Assembly: GCA_045586995.1 (NCBI GenBank) | Contig: JAZNBI010000095.1 | Span: 1 to 37,533, forward strand | Length of the DNA stretch: 37,533 nt | Reading direction: 5' to 3' | Origin: JAZNBI01 sp045586995 | GTDB lineage: Bacteria > Bacillota > Clostridia > Oscillospirales > CAG-272 | Shown here: piece by piece, positions 16,212 to 24,852 of the stretch | How positions within the stretch are numbered: the stretch's first letter is position 1 | Layout of the letters: every line of letters starts with the position of its first letter | Notes under the pieces: generated by a model | The model's input: only the letters and a program-made list of their open reading frames with translations | Databases searched by the model: none | Told to the model about the DNA's origin: nothing | Position numbers and translations under genes: made by a program

Positions 16212-16240
16212 TTGACAAAACTTCATAAAATTGGTAAAAT
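16212..16240 (+). promoter_or_regulatory. Promoter of ligA
   Basis: TTGACA (16212-16217), 17-bp spacer, TAAAAT (16235-16240), about 33 bp before the ligA ATG. It lies directly after the candidate RNA element, so ligA has its own start. Confidence 0.78.
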
Positions 16241-16272
16241 AATAATGTTATAAAAAAGATGGGGGATGCGTT

Positions 16273-18273
16273 ATGAAGGATAATGAAATATATGAAAAAA
16301 TAAAGAAATTGCGCAGCGAAATAGATTATCACGCAAAAAGATATTATGTTTATGATTCCCCCGAAATATCCGACTATGAATACGATATGATGTATGCCGA
16401 GCTTTTAAAGCTGGAAGCCGAGAACCCTCGTTTTTTTGATCCCGCTTCTCCGACGCAGCGAGTCGGAGGAAAAGCATTGGATAAATTCGGAAAAATTACT
16501 CATACCACGGTTATGAATTCGTTGTCGGACGTTTTTTCTTATGATGAAATAAGGGATTTTGTAGACCGCGTTTCGCAGAGCGTCGAGCATCCGCGCTTTT
16601 CGGTCGAGCCGAAGATAGACGGGCTTTCGGTCGCCCTCAGATATGAGAGGGGCGTGCTTTCGGTCGGCGCTACGCGCGGCGACGGTGCGGTCGGAGAAGA
16701 CGTAACGGGGAATATAAAAACTATTTTTTCAATCCCCTTAAAGCTTTCCGAGCCGCTTGATTTTACCGTCAGAGGCGAGGTGTATATGCCTCGAAAGACA
16801 TTTAATCGAATAAACGAGGCGCGCGAGGCAAAGGGCGAGACGCTTATGGCGAACCCCCGCAATGCCGCTGCCGGCTCTTTGCGTCAGCTCGACCCGAAGA
16901 TAACGGCATCTCGCGGACTTGATATTTTTGTTTTCAACCTTCAGGATGGTGAAATTTTCGGAAACGGCATATCGTCATCCTCGCATACCGAAATATTGGA
17001 GCGTCTTTCAGAGCTTGGCTTTCACGTGCTGGAGATGCGGACATTGGCTGAAAATTACGATGATATAATCGACCACATAGAAAAGCTCGGAAGCGTTCGC
17101 GACTCGTTGGAGTATGATATCGACGGAGTGGTTATAAAGCTCGATTCGCTTGAAGACAGAAGAATTTTGGGAGAGGGAACGAACACTCCGAAATGGGCGG
17201 TGGCATACAAATTCCCGCCCGAGCAAAAGAAAACGAAATTGCTTGACATAAGAATCGCCGTCGGACGTACGGGTGTTCTTACGCCCAATGCGGTCTTATC
17301 TCCGGTGAGATTGGCGGGAACTACCGTATCACGCGCGACTTTGCATAACATCGATTTTATTCGAGAGCGCCAAATTATGATAGGTGATACGGTAACGGTT
17401 CAAAAAGCGGGAGATATTATTCCCGAGGTGGTTTGCGCCCATCCCGAAATGCGTGACGGCACTCAGACAAGGTTTGACATGCCAAAAAATTGCCCATCAT
17501 GCGGAGAGCCGATATTTGAGGACGAGTCGGAAAGCGGAATTATACGCTGTACAAACAGTGCGTGCCCCGTGCAGCGTTCGCGAGGAATAGAGCATTTTGC
17601 TTCAAAGGATGCTATGAATATCGAGGGCTTGGGTCCTGCGCTTGTAGAGGAGCTTATTTCCTCGGGTATTATAAAGGATGCCGCAGACCTTTATTCAATA
17701 GATGCTTCTTCTGTTGAAAAGCTTGAACGAATGGGTAAAAAATCCGCGCAAAATTTAATTGATGCAGTCGAACGCTCTAAGGGCGCGGGACTTGAAAGAC
17801 TCATTTACGCTCTTGGAATAAGAAACGTGGGTATAGTTGCCGCAGCCGCTTTGGCGCAAAGGTTCGGTACGCTTGAAAATTGTTTTGGCGCAACCGTCGA
17901 GGAGCTTTGCTCTATGCAGGATTTCGGTGAAATTACCGCGGAGTGTGTGGTTAATTATTTTTCACATCCTCAAAATATTGAGCTTTGCAGGCGTTTGATA
18001 GATGCAGGTCTTGTGACATCTGCCACAAAGCGTTCATCAAGCGACGAATTTGCGGGACTTACCTTTGTTTTGACGGGCACGCTTTCATCAATGACGAGAG
18101 ATGAGGCGTCGGAATTGATAAAAGACAGGCAGGGAAAGGTTTCGTCATCGGTTTCGAAGAAAACCGACTATGTTATAGCGGGCTCAGATGCGGGCTCAAA
18201 ATTAACGAAGGCGCGTGAGCTTGGTGTTCGTGTGCTTGATGAAAAAGAATTTTTGGATATGATAGGCGGATAA
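16273..18273 (+). CDS. ligA: NAD-dependent DNA ligase
   Basis: Seals nicks in replication and repair using NAD+. The 666-residue protein has all domains in order: Ia with the NAD-binding YYVYDSPEISDYEYD, the adenylation domain with active-site Lys114 in EPKIDGLSV, the OB fold, a four-cysteine zinc finger (CPSCG and CTNSAC), helix-hairpin-helix repeats (NIEGLGPALVEEL, ALGIRNVG), and a C-terminal BRCT domain starting at FVLTGTL. Length is normal. A run of G before the ATG acts as ribosome binding site. Its stop codon directly abuts the stop codon of the opposing amidase gene. Confidence 0.97.
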   Translation: MKDNEIYEKIKKLRSEIDYHAKRYYVYDSPEISDYEYDMMYAELLKLEAENPRFFDPASPTQRVGGKALDKFGKITHTTVMNSLSDVFSYDEIRDFVDRVSQSVEHPRFSVEPKIDGLSVALRYERGVLSVGATRGDGAVGEDVTGNIKTIFSIPLKLSEPLDFTVRGEVYMPRKTFNRINEAREAKGETLMANPRNAAAGSLRQLDPKITASRGLDIFVFNLQDGEIFGNGISSSSHTEILERLSELGFHVLEMRTLAENYDDIIDHIEKLGSVRDSLEYDIDGVVIKLDSLEDRRILGEGTNTPKWAVAYKFPPEQKKTKLLDIRIAVGRTGVLTPNAVLSPVRLAGTTVSRATLHNIDFIRERQIMIGDTVTVQKAGDIIPEVVCAHPEMRDGTQTRFDMPKNCPSCGEPIFEDESESGIIRCTNSACPVQRSRGIEHFASKDAMNIEGLGPALVEELISSGIIKDAADLYSIDASSVEKLERMGKKSAQNLIDAVERSKGAGLERLIYALGIRNVGIVAAAALAQRFGTLENCFGATVEELCSMQDFGEITAECVVNYFSHPQNIELCRRLIDAGLVTSATKRSSSDEFAGLTFVLTGTLSSMTRDEASELIKDRQGKVSSSVSKKTDYVIAGSDAGSKLTKARELGVRVLDEKEFLDMIGG

Positions 18274-18840
18274 TTACCGCAGTCCAAAATATTCGAGTAT
18301 TCCGTTGTATACTCCCTCGGCAAAAAGATTGGGACTGTTTTGCATAAGTGAAGCATCTGTCGGGTTGCTTATAAATCCAAGCTCGACGAGTACTGCGGGC
18401 ATTGCCGTGCGGCGAAGCACATACAGGTCCTTTCTTATCGATACCCCTCGGTTTTGCAGACCGGTTATTATATTCAACCACTTAAGAATATTCTCGCCGA
18501 GCGCATACGCGGCTGAATTCGCAGAATAAACGAGTGCCTCGCTGCCCGACGCGCTCGTTATTACCGAGGCGTTTGCGTGAAGACTTATAAATATATTGGC
18601 TCCCCAACTGTTTGCTTCGCGAACTCTGGTTTGAAGACTCGTTGCAGTTGATGTTCCAAGCTGTGTATCGGGAGTCGGACGGGATAGCTTAACTTCAAAA
18701 TTGCCGTTGCCTTGAAGCAGGTCGGCCAATAATATGCCGATGGTATAAACCAGATCTTGTTCACGGAGTCCGTTTCCCTCCGCGCCCGCGTTGGGATTTT
18801 GCGGATTGTGACCTTGGTCTATATATACTTTTATTGCCAT
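18274..18840 (-). CDS. N-acetylmuramoyl-L-alanine amidase (Amidase_3 type)
   Basis: Zinc amidase cutting the bond between MurNAc and the stem peptide of peptidoglycan. The 188-residue protein is just the catalytic domain: His11 in DQGHNP, Glu27, His88 in SLHAN as zinc ligands, and catalytic Glu153 in VELGF. There is no signal peptide, membrane segment or wall-binding domain. It could act after mother-cell lysis or be exported by another route, as is seen with some sporulation or germination amidases, but nothing here proves this. GAAAGGAG precedes the ATG. It is tail-to-tail with ligA with no base between the stops. Confidence 0.9.
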   Translation of the reverse strand: MAIKVYIDQGHNPQNPNAGAEGNGLREQDLVYTIGILLADLLQGNGNFEVKLSRPTPDTQLGTSTATSLQTRVREANSWGANIFISLHANASVITSASGSEALVYSANSAAYALGENILKWLNIITGLQNRGVSIRKDLYVLRRTAMPAVLVELGFISNPTDASLMQNSPNLFAEGVYNGILEYFGLR

Positions 18841-18939
18841 ATTTTTCTCCTTTCAATGCTTTAGATAATAAATATTATTCATATAAGACGGCTTTGTTGC
18901 TTGAATATAAGCTAATTAATACAAAAGGAATTTTTTAAA

Positions 18940-19827
18940 ATGAGCAGTCAGAAGGTATTTTTAAACAATACAGAAAAGAATAAAGTTGAAAAATCAATGC
19001 TTTATCTCGTTGCAACGCCTATCGGGAACCTGTCGGATATCTCGGAGAGGGCGCTTAAGGTGTTAAGTGAGGTTGACTTTATTGCCGCCGAGGATACAAG
19101 AAATTCAATGAGATTGCTTTCGCATTTCGGCATACAAAAGCCGATGGTTTCTTATTTTGAACACAATAAGCGCGAGCGTGGCGAGATGATCTGCTCGCGT
19201 ATCGAGGCAGGAGAAAGCTGCGCCTTGATTACCGATGCGGGTACGCCTGCTATTTCCGACCCCGGAGAAGATATCGTATCGTTGTGCGTCGAACGCAACA
19301 TTGCGGTTACGTCGATTCCCGGAGCTTGCGCGGCGATCACGGCGCTGACGCTTTCGGGGCTTCCTACGGGACGGTTTTGCTTTGAGGGATTTTTGTCAAC
19401 GAATAAAAGCGAACGCGCCTCTCGTCTTTCGGAGCTTGCAAGCGAAAAAAGGACTATGATCTTTCACGAAGCTCCGCACAAATTGCGCGCTACTTTAAAG
19501 GATTTTTCAGACACGTTCGGCGGCGAAAGGCAGATTGCGCTGTGCCGTGAGCTTACAAAGCTAAACGAAGAAATTATGAGATGCCGTCTTGAGAACGCTG
19601 TTGAATATTATAATCAAAATGAGCCGCGGGGTGAATATGTACTTGTGCTTGAAGGCGCGTGCATTTCGAACGACGAAAATGCTTTTTGGCAAAATATGAC
19701 GGTCGAGGAGCACGTCAAATACTATGAAAATTGCGGACTTAAGCGTATGGATGCAATAAAATCGGCTGCCAAGGACCGTGCGGTATCCAAAAGCGTTATT
19801 TACAGAGAATTAAATTTCAAAGAATGA
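18940..19827 (+). CDS. rsmI: 16S rRNA (cytidine-1402-2'-O)-methyltransferase
   Basis: SAM-dependent methyltransferase that modifies C1402 in the ribosomal decoding centre. The 295-residue protein has the tetrapyrrole-methylase fold signatures: LYLVATPIGNLSDIS, AAEDTRN, ALITDAGTPAISDPG and SIPGACAAITALTLSGLP. The reading frame has about 19 extra N-terminal residues before the conserved MLYLVATP. The upstream ATG (18940) is kept because an AAAGGA lies about 11 bp before it, whereas no such site precedes the internal ATG. First of a four-gene same-strand group; no strong promoter is visible. Confidence 0.94.
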   Translation: MSSQKVFLNNTEKNKVEKSMLYLVATPIGNLSDISERALKVLSEVDFIAAEDTRNSMRLLSHFGIQKPMVSYFEHNKRERGEMICSRIEAGESCALITDAGTPAISDPGEDIVSLCVERNIAVTSIPGACAAITALTLSGLPTGRFCFEGFLSTNKSERASRLSELASEKRTMIFHEAPHKLRATLKDFSDTFGGERQIALCRELTKLNEEIMRCRLENAVEYYNQNEPRGEYVLVLEGACISNDENAFWQNMTVEEHVKYYENCGLKRMDAIKSAAKDRAVSKSVIYRELNFKE

Positions 19828-19906
19828 TATCAGCATAAAATTCAAAGATGAATGAAGCTGAATTTTATTAAAAACTTGCACGCGATGCGGCAGAACGGAG
19901 ATTTTT

Positions 19907-20461
19907 ATGGAAAAAGATAATCTTATTGAAAAACAACTTTCGTCACAGCTTATTTATGATGGATGTGTGGTTCATCTTTACCGCGACGAAATTGAGCTTC
20001 CGAACGGTCATAAATCTATGCGCGAGTACGTTAGACATTTTGGAGCGGTTTGTGTCGTTCCGCTGACCTCGGAGGGTGATATTATTTTTGTGCGCCAGTT
20101 CAGATATGCTTTTGGCAAGACCCTGCTTGAAATTCCCGCAGGGAAGCTTGATTCGCCCGACGAGGATCCGAACTCGGCGGTTTTGCGCGAATTAAGGGAG
20201 GAAACGGGCGCCACGTGCGGAAAACTTACTTTTTTGGGGAAGTTATACCCTTCGGTAGGTATCTCGGACGAGGTGGTATATATGTATGCCGCCGAGGAGC
20301 TTGAATACGGAAGTGACGATCCCGATGAGGATGAATTTCTGGAGGTCGTGCGCATACCGTTTGATAAGGCGGTCGATATGATAATGAGCGGAGAAATATG
20401 CGACTCAAAAACCCAAACGGCTATTTTGAAATTCCGTTTTTTGAAGGATAATGAAAAATAA
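19907..20461 (+). CDS. Nudix hydrolase, ADP-ribose pyrophosphatase type
   Basis: Likely hydrolyses ADP-ribose or related nucleoside-diphosphate sugars. The 184-residue protein shows the Nudix box in the form IPAGKLDSPDED...RELREETGA with the catalytic REXXEE part intact. The N-terminal strand and FVRQFRYAFGKTLLEIPAG match the NudF/YqkG subfamily. The spacing from Gly to the first Glu is six residues instead of five, one more than the textbook box. An AACGGAG site precedes the ATG. Next gene is the MFS transporter 21 bp on. Confidence 0.9.
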   Translation: MEKDNLIEKQLSSQLIYDGCVVHLYRDEIELPNGHKSMREYVRHFGAVCVVPLTSEGDIIFVRQFRYAFGKTLLEIPAGKLDSPDEDPNSAVLRELREETGATCGKLTFLGKLYPSVGISDEVVYMYAAEELEYGSDDPDEDEFLEVVRIPFDKAVDMIMSGEICDSKTQTAILKFRFLKDNEK

Positions 20462-20482
20462 AGGAAAGGATGCGCGGTATTT

Positions 20483-22072
20483 ATGAAATTGAATTATAAA
20501 CGCACGATTTTCGTTGGCTTTGCCTTCTTTCTGATTTGCACATTCTGGCAGGCGTATGACAATATTATTCCGAAAATATTGACCGATAAATTCGGAATGT
20601 CGCAGACGGTTTCGGGTGTTGTTATGGCAATGGACAACATACTTGCGTTGTTCCTTTTGCCTATTTTCGGTGCGCTTTCGGACAAATCATCCGGTAAGCG
20701 CGGAAAGAGAACACCCTTTATTCTTATAGGAACGGTTATCGCGGCGGTTGCTTTCTTCGGACTTTCATTTGCCGACAATATGCAACTGACCAATATATCC
20801 GATGTTTCCGATGTGGACAGTGTAAGTGCGCTTGAGGTTCTGTATGACAACGAATATAAAATCTATACAGATGAAAACGGCACTACATATCAGCTTAAAA
20901 CGCCCGACGGTGAAAAATATACTCTTGCCGAGAAATTTACCAAAGAGGATTTTTTGTCGATTAAAAGAACCTATAAGGATGCCGAAAGCGGAAAGGAAAA
21001 AAACAATCCTGTCTATACCGATTATGTTGTGCCCGCGCGGCAGGCATATGCTTGGCAGAGAACGGTTGAAAATCCCAACGTTCTCCTATTCTTCGTGGGG
21101 CTTTTGTTTGTGATACTTATCTCGATGAGCATATTCCGCTCTCCTGCGGTTGCTCTTATGCCCGACGTTACCATAAAGCCGCTTCGCTCCAAAGCCAATG
21201 CGGTAATCAATTTGATGGGAGCTGCAGGCGGAATAGCGGTGCTTTTGCTCGGAATGGTTTTCGGCACGGGTGACAGCGCAAACGCATTGATGAATTATAT
21301 CGGATTTTTTGCCGTAATTGCGGCTATTATGCTGATTTCTCTTGTGATTTTTCTCGCTACGGTCAAGGAAAAAAAGTGGAGCGAGGAAATGATGGAGGAC
21401 AGCAAAAAATATGGCATCGATACCGAAAATCCCCACACGGATACCGCAAAAATATCGCGTAAGCTTACACGAGGAGAGTTGTTTTCACTTATATTGATTC
21501 TTTCGTCCGTCGTATTTTGGTATATGGGGTATAACGCGGTTACGAGCAAATATTCCGTATATGCGGGCAAGGTGCTTAATCTTGATTATAATCTTTCGCT
21601 CACGGTAGCTACCGGAGTTGCTATCCTTTCATATCTGCCGATAGGCGCGCTTTCGTCTAAGATAGGACGCAAAAAGACGATATTGGCAGGGATTTTGGTG
21701 CTTGGAGCAGCTTTTCTTTTGGCTTCATTTATTCGTGAGGGAACACCGCTTATGGTTATGAACATTCTTTTCGGAATGGCGGGGATCGGCTGGTCTATGA
21801 TCAACGTAAACAGCTATCCTATGGTGGTTGAGCTTTCCAAGGGAAGCGATATCGGTAAATATACGGGATATTATTATACGGCGAGCATGGCGGCTCAGAC
21901 GCTTACGCCTGTATTAAGCGGAAAATTTCTTGATATTAAATTTACAACGCTTTTCCCATATGCTACGATATTTGTTTTTGCTTCCTTTGTAACTATGCTG
22001 TTCGTCAAGCACGGTGACGTAAAGACGGATTTTTCGGCAAATCGGCTTGAGAATTTCGACGTTGGCGATTAA
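20483..22072 (+). CDS. MFS transporter (SLC45/GPH-like) with large external loop
   Basis: 529-residue membrane transporter of the major facilitator type. The cytoplasmic loop between helices 2 and 3 carries the family motif GALSDKSSGKRGKRTPF; a second copy-like GALSSKIGRKKT lies in the C-terminal half. About twelve hydrophobic segments are visible. Between helices 3 and 4, residues 98-197 form a polar insert (YKIYTDENGTTYQLKTPDG...) that by topology should face outside. A sugar or related solute is likely from family resemblance; substrate and direction are unknown. It is 21 bp from the Nudix gene and 9 bp from the GDPD gene. Confidence 0.87.
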   Translation: MKLNYKRTIFVGFAFFLICTFWQAYDNIIPKILTDKFGMSQTVSGVVMAMDNILALFLLPIFGALSDKSSGKRGKRTPFILIGTVIAAVAFFGLSFADNMQLTNISDVSDVDSVSALEVLYDNEYKIYTDENGTTYQLKTPDGEKYTLAEKFTKEDFLSIKRTYKDAESGKEKNNPVYTDYVVPARQAYAWQRTVENPNVLLFFVGLLFVILISMSIFRSPAVALMPDVTIKPLRSKANAVINLMGAAGGIAVLLLGMVFGTGDSANALMNYIGFFAVIAAIMLISLVIFLATVKEKKWSEEMMEDSKKYGIDTENPHTDTAKISRKLTRGELFSLILILSSVVFWYMGYNAVTSKYSVYAGKVLNLDYNLSLTVATGVAILSYLPIGALSSKIGRKKTILAGILVLGAAFLLASFIREGTPLMVMNILFGMAGIGWSMINVNSYPMVVELSKGSDIGKYTGYYYTASMAAQTLTPVLSGKFLDIKFTTLFPYATIFVFASFVTMLFVKHGDVKTDFSANRLENFDVGD

Positions 22073-22081
22073 GGGGTATAT

Positions 22082-22885
22082 ATGCTTATATTTTTTCTTA
22101 TACTTATCCTTGTTTTTATTATTTATATTTTTTTGTGTATGCCCCGTACCGTAGATTCTCCCGATATGGATATGATTGATGCCGAATATGCGCACAGGGG
22201 ACTTCATAATGCCGAAATTCCCGAAAATTCTCTGCGCGCCTTTTCCGAGGCGATCGTGCGCAGATACGGCATCGAGCTTGATTTGCAGCTCTCATCCGAC
22301 AACGTGGTTATGGTTTTTCATGATTACGATCTGAAAAGAATGTGCGGAGTTGATAAAAAGCTTTCGGAGTGCAGCTGCGCGGAGCTTCAGTCAATGCATC
22401 TTTCGGGAAGCGACCAGACTATTCCGACCTTTGAACAGGTGCTCCGGCTTGTCGGAGGAAAAATACCGATGGTCGTGGAATTGAAGGGAGAGAGCAGAGA
22501 TTGCCGACTTTGCAGCGCAGTAGCCGAAATGCTTGATGTTTACGGCGGAATTTTTTGCGTGGAATCGTTTAATCCTTTAATACTGTCTTGGTTTAAAAAA
22601 TACCGTCCCAATTATATAAGGGGGCAGCTCGTTACGGGAGAATTTAAAAAGCTTTCGATTGCTTTGCGTATCAGAAATTACATTCTTCACGCGATGCTTC
22701 TGAATTTTTTGTCAAGACCGGATTTTATTGCTTATGATATAAATTCGCGTATGACGCTTTCACACAAAATTTGTATAAATCTTTTCGGAGCTAAGCCGGT
22801 GGCGTGGACTGTTCGCGATAAGGCGACCTTCGATATAAACAAAAAAAGTAAAATTATTTCAATATTTGAAAATTTTATACCGTAA
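22082..22885 (+). CDS. Membrane-anchored glycerophosphodiester phosphodiesterase
   Basis: Hydrolyses glycerophosphodiesters to glycerol 3-phosphate and an alcohol. The 267-residue protein starts with one transmembrane helix (residues 1-20). The GDPD barrel follows with AHRGLHNAEIPENS, the metal-site ELDLQLSSD, the catalytic VFHDYDLKRMCG, and VVELKG. The catalytic domain is presumably held at the membrane surface facing outward, but topology is inferred. It follows the MFS gene by 9 bp, so the two are likely co-expressed and a shared phosphodiester or glycerol-phosphate theme is possible. Confidence 0.92.
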   Translation: MLIFFLILILVFIIYIFLCMPRTVDSPDMDMIDAEYAHRGLHNAEIPENSLRAFSEAIVRRYGIELDLQLSSDNVVMVFHDYDLKRMCGVDKKLSECSCAELQSMHLSGSDQTIPTFEQVLRLVGGKIPMVVELKGESRDCRLCSAVAEMLDVYGGIFCVESFNPLILSWFKKYRPNYIRGQLVTGEFKKLSIALRIRNYILHAMLLNFLSRPDFIAYDINSRMTLSHKICINLFGAKPVAWTVRDKATFDINKKSKIISIFENFIP

Positions 22886-22928
22886 TAATTGTCGGCTTTT
22901 TTACCGAACAAGTGAATTATATAATTTA

Positions 22929-22957
22929 TTGTCAAAAAATGTATAATTGCATAGGAT
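22929..22957 (+). promoter_or_regulatory. Promoter region of the cysteine-rich gene; sigma-A or sigma-K type
   Basis: TTGTCA (22929-22934), 17-bp spacer, TAGGAT (22952-22957). The same place reads CATAGGATA (22950-22958), which fits the sigma-K -10 pattern CATA-N3-TA. A stand-alone TATAAT at 22942-22947 lacks a good -35. Confidence 0.4.
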
Positions 22958-22961
22958 ATTA

Positions 22962-22984
22962 AAGGAGAGTGATTTACTCTCCTT
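22962..22984 (+). repeat. Perfect 9-bp inverted repeat in leader of the cysteine-rich gene
   Basis: AAGGAGAGT and ACTCTCCTT around a 5-nt loop, just after the likely transcription start and 10 bp before the true GGAGG ribosome binding site. It could protect the 5' end of the mRNA, or end transcription coming from the GDPD gene (the following T run is interrupted). Confidence 0.55.
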
Positions 22985-23010
22985 AAATTATTTTTATATG
23001 GAGGATTATT

Positions 23011-23823
23011 ATGGCAGAGAACAGATTTCCCTGTGGCGCATCGAACAGCTCAGCCCCAAAGGAAACGGTCTGCATAGATACAAATCGCATTCTTGATTCG
23101 TGCCGCGACCGTGATTGCTTTGAAGAAGTGTATGTACATTTGACGGATTTCGGTAACGATGTTATTGAGCGCGCGTCGAACGTAAGAGCGAAAAGTTCAT
23201 GCATAACGGGGGCATATGTCGGTGTTGAGCCGGTACAGTTTAATCGTGGATTTTATACCGTTATAATAAAATTTTATGTCAGAATCACATTCGAAGCGTG
23301 CATCGGCGGCGGAAGAAGTCAGGAATTTGACGGCATCGCCGTGGTCGAAAAGCGTGTTATTTTATACGGTGGCGAAAACAATGTGAACGTATTTAAGAGC
23401 AATCCTATGAGTGATTATTGCGCATTGCCCGAGCCGTGCTGCAATGAAAAAGCAGGCCCGCAGGGTGTTGTCGAGGTAGTCGATCCGATTATTCTCAGCA
23501 CAAAGGTCGTAGACCGTCCGTGTGATTGCTGTTGCATGTGCGATATACCCGATAACGTTGCCGCGGGACTTAACGGCACATTCGGCAACAATGATTCAAG
23601 AGGCAGATATATCGTTGTGGCGCTCGGATTCTTCTCGGTAGTGCGTCTTGTAAGACCTGCGCAGTATGTGATCAACGCATCCGAATACAGCGTGCCTGAC
23701 AAAGAGTGTGTTCCGAAGGACGACAGCAACCCTTGCTGCGCATTCAGAAATATGCCTTTCCCAATGAGTGAATTTGGTTCGTCGCATATAACGCCGCCTC
23801 GTGAAAGATGCTGCGGTTCTTAA
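23011..23823 (+). CDS. Cysteine-rich protein of unknown function
   Basis: 270 residues with 19 cysteines (7%). I do not recognise a characterised family, but it looks like a conserved uncharacterised clostridial type. The body is beta-rich: RGFYTVIIKFYVRITFEAC, SQEFDGIAVVEKRVILYGG and YIVVALGFFSVVRLVRPAQYV look like strands of an ordered domain. Cysteine clusters lie near residues 141-149 (one C, then CC), around 173-179 (a CDCCCMC run) and at the end (RCCGS). There is no signal peptide or membrane segment. Cysteine-rich, self-contained proteins of this size with a mother-cell-type promoter element suggest a spore coat protein; that is inference only. GGAGG lies before the ATG. Confidence 0.75.
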   Translation: MAENRFPCGASNSSAPKETVCIDTNRILDSCRDRDCFEEVYVHLTDFGNDVIERASNVRAKSSCITGAYVGVEPVQFNRGFYTVIIKFYVRITFEACIGGGRSQEFDGIAVVEKRVILYGGENNVNVFKSNPMSDYCALPEPCCNEKAGPQGVVEVVDPIILSTKVVDRPCDCCCMCDIPDNVAAGLNGTFGNNDSRGRYIVVALGFFSVVRLVRPAQYVINASEYSVPDKECVPKDDSNPCCAFRNMPFPMSEFGSSHITPPRERCCGS

Positions 23824-23830
23824 AATGACA

Positions 23831-23866
23831 AAGCACCTATCCGTCCAAACGGACGGATAGGTGCTT
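23831..23866. terminator. Long perfect hairpin between convergent genes
   Basis: Sixteen-bp perfect stem (23831-23846 with 23851-23866) and an AAAC loop, 7 bp after the cysteine-rich gene and 18 bp from the end of nagB. No T tract follows on either strand, so it is an atypical terminator. Confidence 0.55.
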
Positions 23867-23884
23867 ACTATAATCAATCGAACT

Positions 23885-24604
23885 TTATTCTATTGCGGCT
23901 TTATCACAGATTATTGTTACATCCTTGTGTATGCAAAGCAACGAAGCGGGGCAGGATGTATCTATTTTTCCTTCAAGCATCTTTTTAACTGCATTCTTTT
24001 TTTCTTTTCCTGTGGCAATAAAAAGAATACGGCGAGCGTTCAGGATAGTGCCCATTCCCATTGTGAGCGCATGCTTCGGAACGTCATCCTCGGATGCAAA
24101 AAAGCGCGCGTTGGCGTTTATGGTGTCGGCAGTAAGCCCTGTAAGATGTGTCAAAGGATAGAGGAAATCTCCCGGCTCATTAAAGCCGATGTGCCCGTTT
24201 CTGCCTATTCCCAAAAGCTGAAGGTCGATTCCGCCGAGGGAATCAATCATCTTTTCATAATTTTCACATTCAACGTCGGTATCCTTTGCAGAGCCGTTGG
24301 GAACGTGAGTATTATCTTTATCAATATTTATGTTATTGAAAAGATTGGTGTTCATAAAGTAGCGGTAGCTTTGGTCATTTTCGGGGGAAATGGGGTAATA
24401 CTCGTCGAGGTTTACGCTTTTTACTTTTGAAAAATCCAACTCGCCGTTTTTATACATTGCGCTCAGATTTTTATAAGTGCCTATCGGTGTTGAGCCGGTG
24501 GGAAGTCCGAGTACGCAGTCGGGCTTTGACTTTACCAGTTCGGCAACGATTTCGGCGGCTTTTTTGGATACTTCATCATAATCATTACAAACAATAAGCT
24601 TCAT
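23885..24604 (-). CDS. nagB: Glucosamine-6-phosphate deaminase
   Basis: Converts glucosamine 6-phosphate to fructose 6-phosphate and ammonia, feeding amino sugars from wall recycling or diet into glycolysis. The 239-residue protein has LGLPTGSTPIGTY (phosphate binding), NLDEY with Asp67 as the proton-transfer residue, and GIGRNGHIGFNEPG with His138. The Asn in RNGHIGF, in place of the Asp of the E. coli enzyme, is common in Firmicutes. AAGGAG precedes the ATG. It stands alone; nagA is not in the window. Its best promoter lies 240 bp upstream. Confidence 0.96.
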   Translation of the reverse strand: MKLIVCNDYDEVSKKAAEIVAELVKSKPDCVLGLPTGSTPIGTYKNLSAMYKNGELDFSKVKSVNLDEYYPISPENDQSYRYFMNTNLFNNINIDKDNTHVPNGSAKDTDVECENYEKMIDSLGGIDLQLLGIGRNGHIGFNEPGDFLYPLTHLTGLTADTINANARFFASEDDVPKHALTMGMGTILNARRILFIATGKEKKNAVKKMLEGKIDTSCPASLLCIHKDVTIICDKAAIE

Positions 24605-24846
24605 AAATAAGACTCCTTAATTATATAAAAATTTTTTATTATTTTGTTCGGTTATCGGAGTGGATTTTAAATGATTGTTCTTTGATTATATTATGCATAA
24701 AAGCCATATGGCAGTTATGTATTTCTTTAATATGATATGCTTCTTTAGCGCCTCGTGAATAGTGTGTTTTATAACCGTCGGATATGAAAAACGCATTGAC
24801 GGTATCTATCGACCCGGCTCAAAATTCGCCGATGCTACAATCTATA
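24605..24846 (-). other. Long nagB leader or intergenic region
   Basis: If the consensus promoter at 24853-24881 drives nagB, the mRNA has a leader of about 240 nt. It is AT-rich towards nagB. I see no recognised riboswitch or T-box and no U-tract terminator. A 36-codon ATG frame and an overlapping frame of about 60 codons without a start run through it, neither with a ribosome binding site. It may hold a regulatory structure or the remnant of a gene. Confidence 0.4.
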
Positions 24847-24852
24847 AAAACA

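Noticed and set aside
19835..19868. AT-rich 10-bp inverted repeat between rsmI and the Nudix gene as a terminator
   Set aside because: The stem is almost all A/T with a 14-nt loop and no T tract; downstream genes have no separate promoter that I can see.
24686..24796. A 36-codon ATG frame in the nagB leader (minus)
   Set aside because: No ribosome binding site, no recognisable sequence; AT-rich DNA produces such frames by chance.
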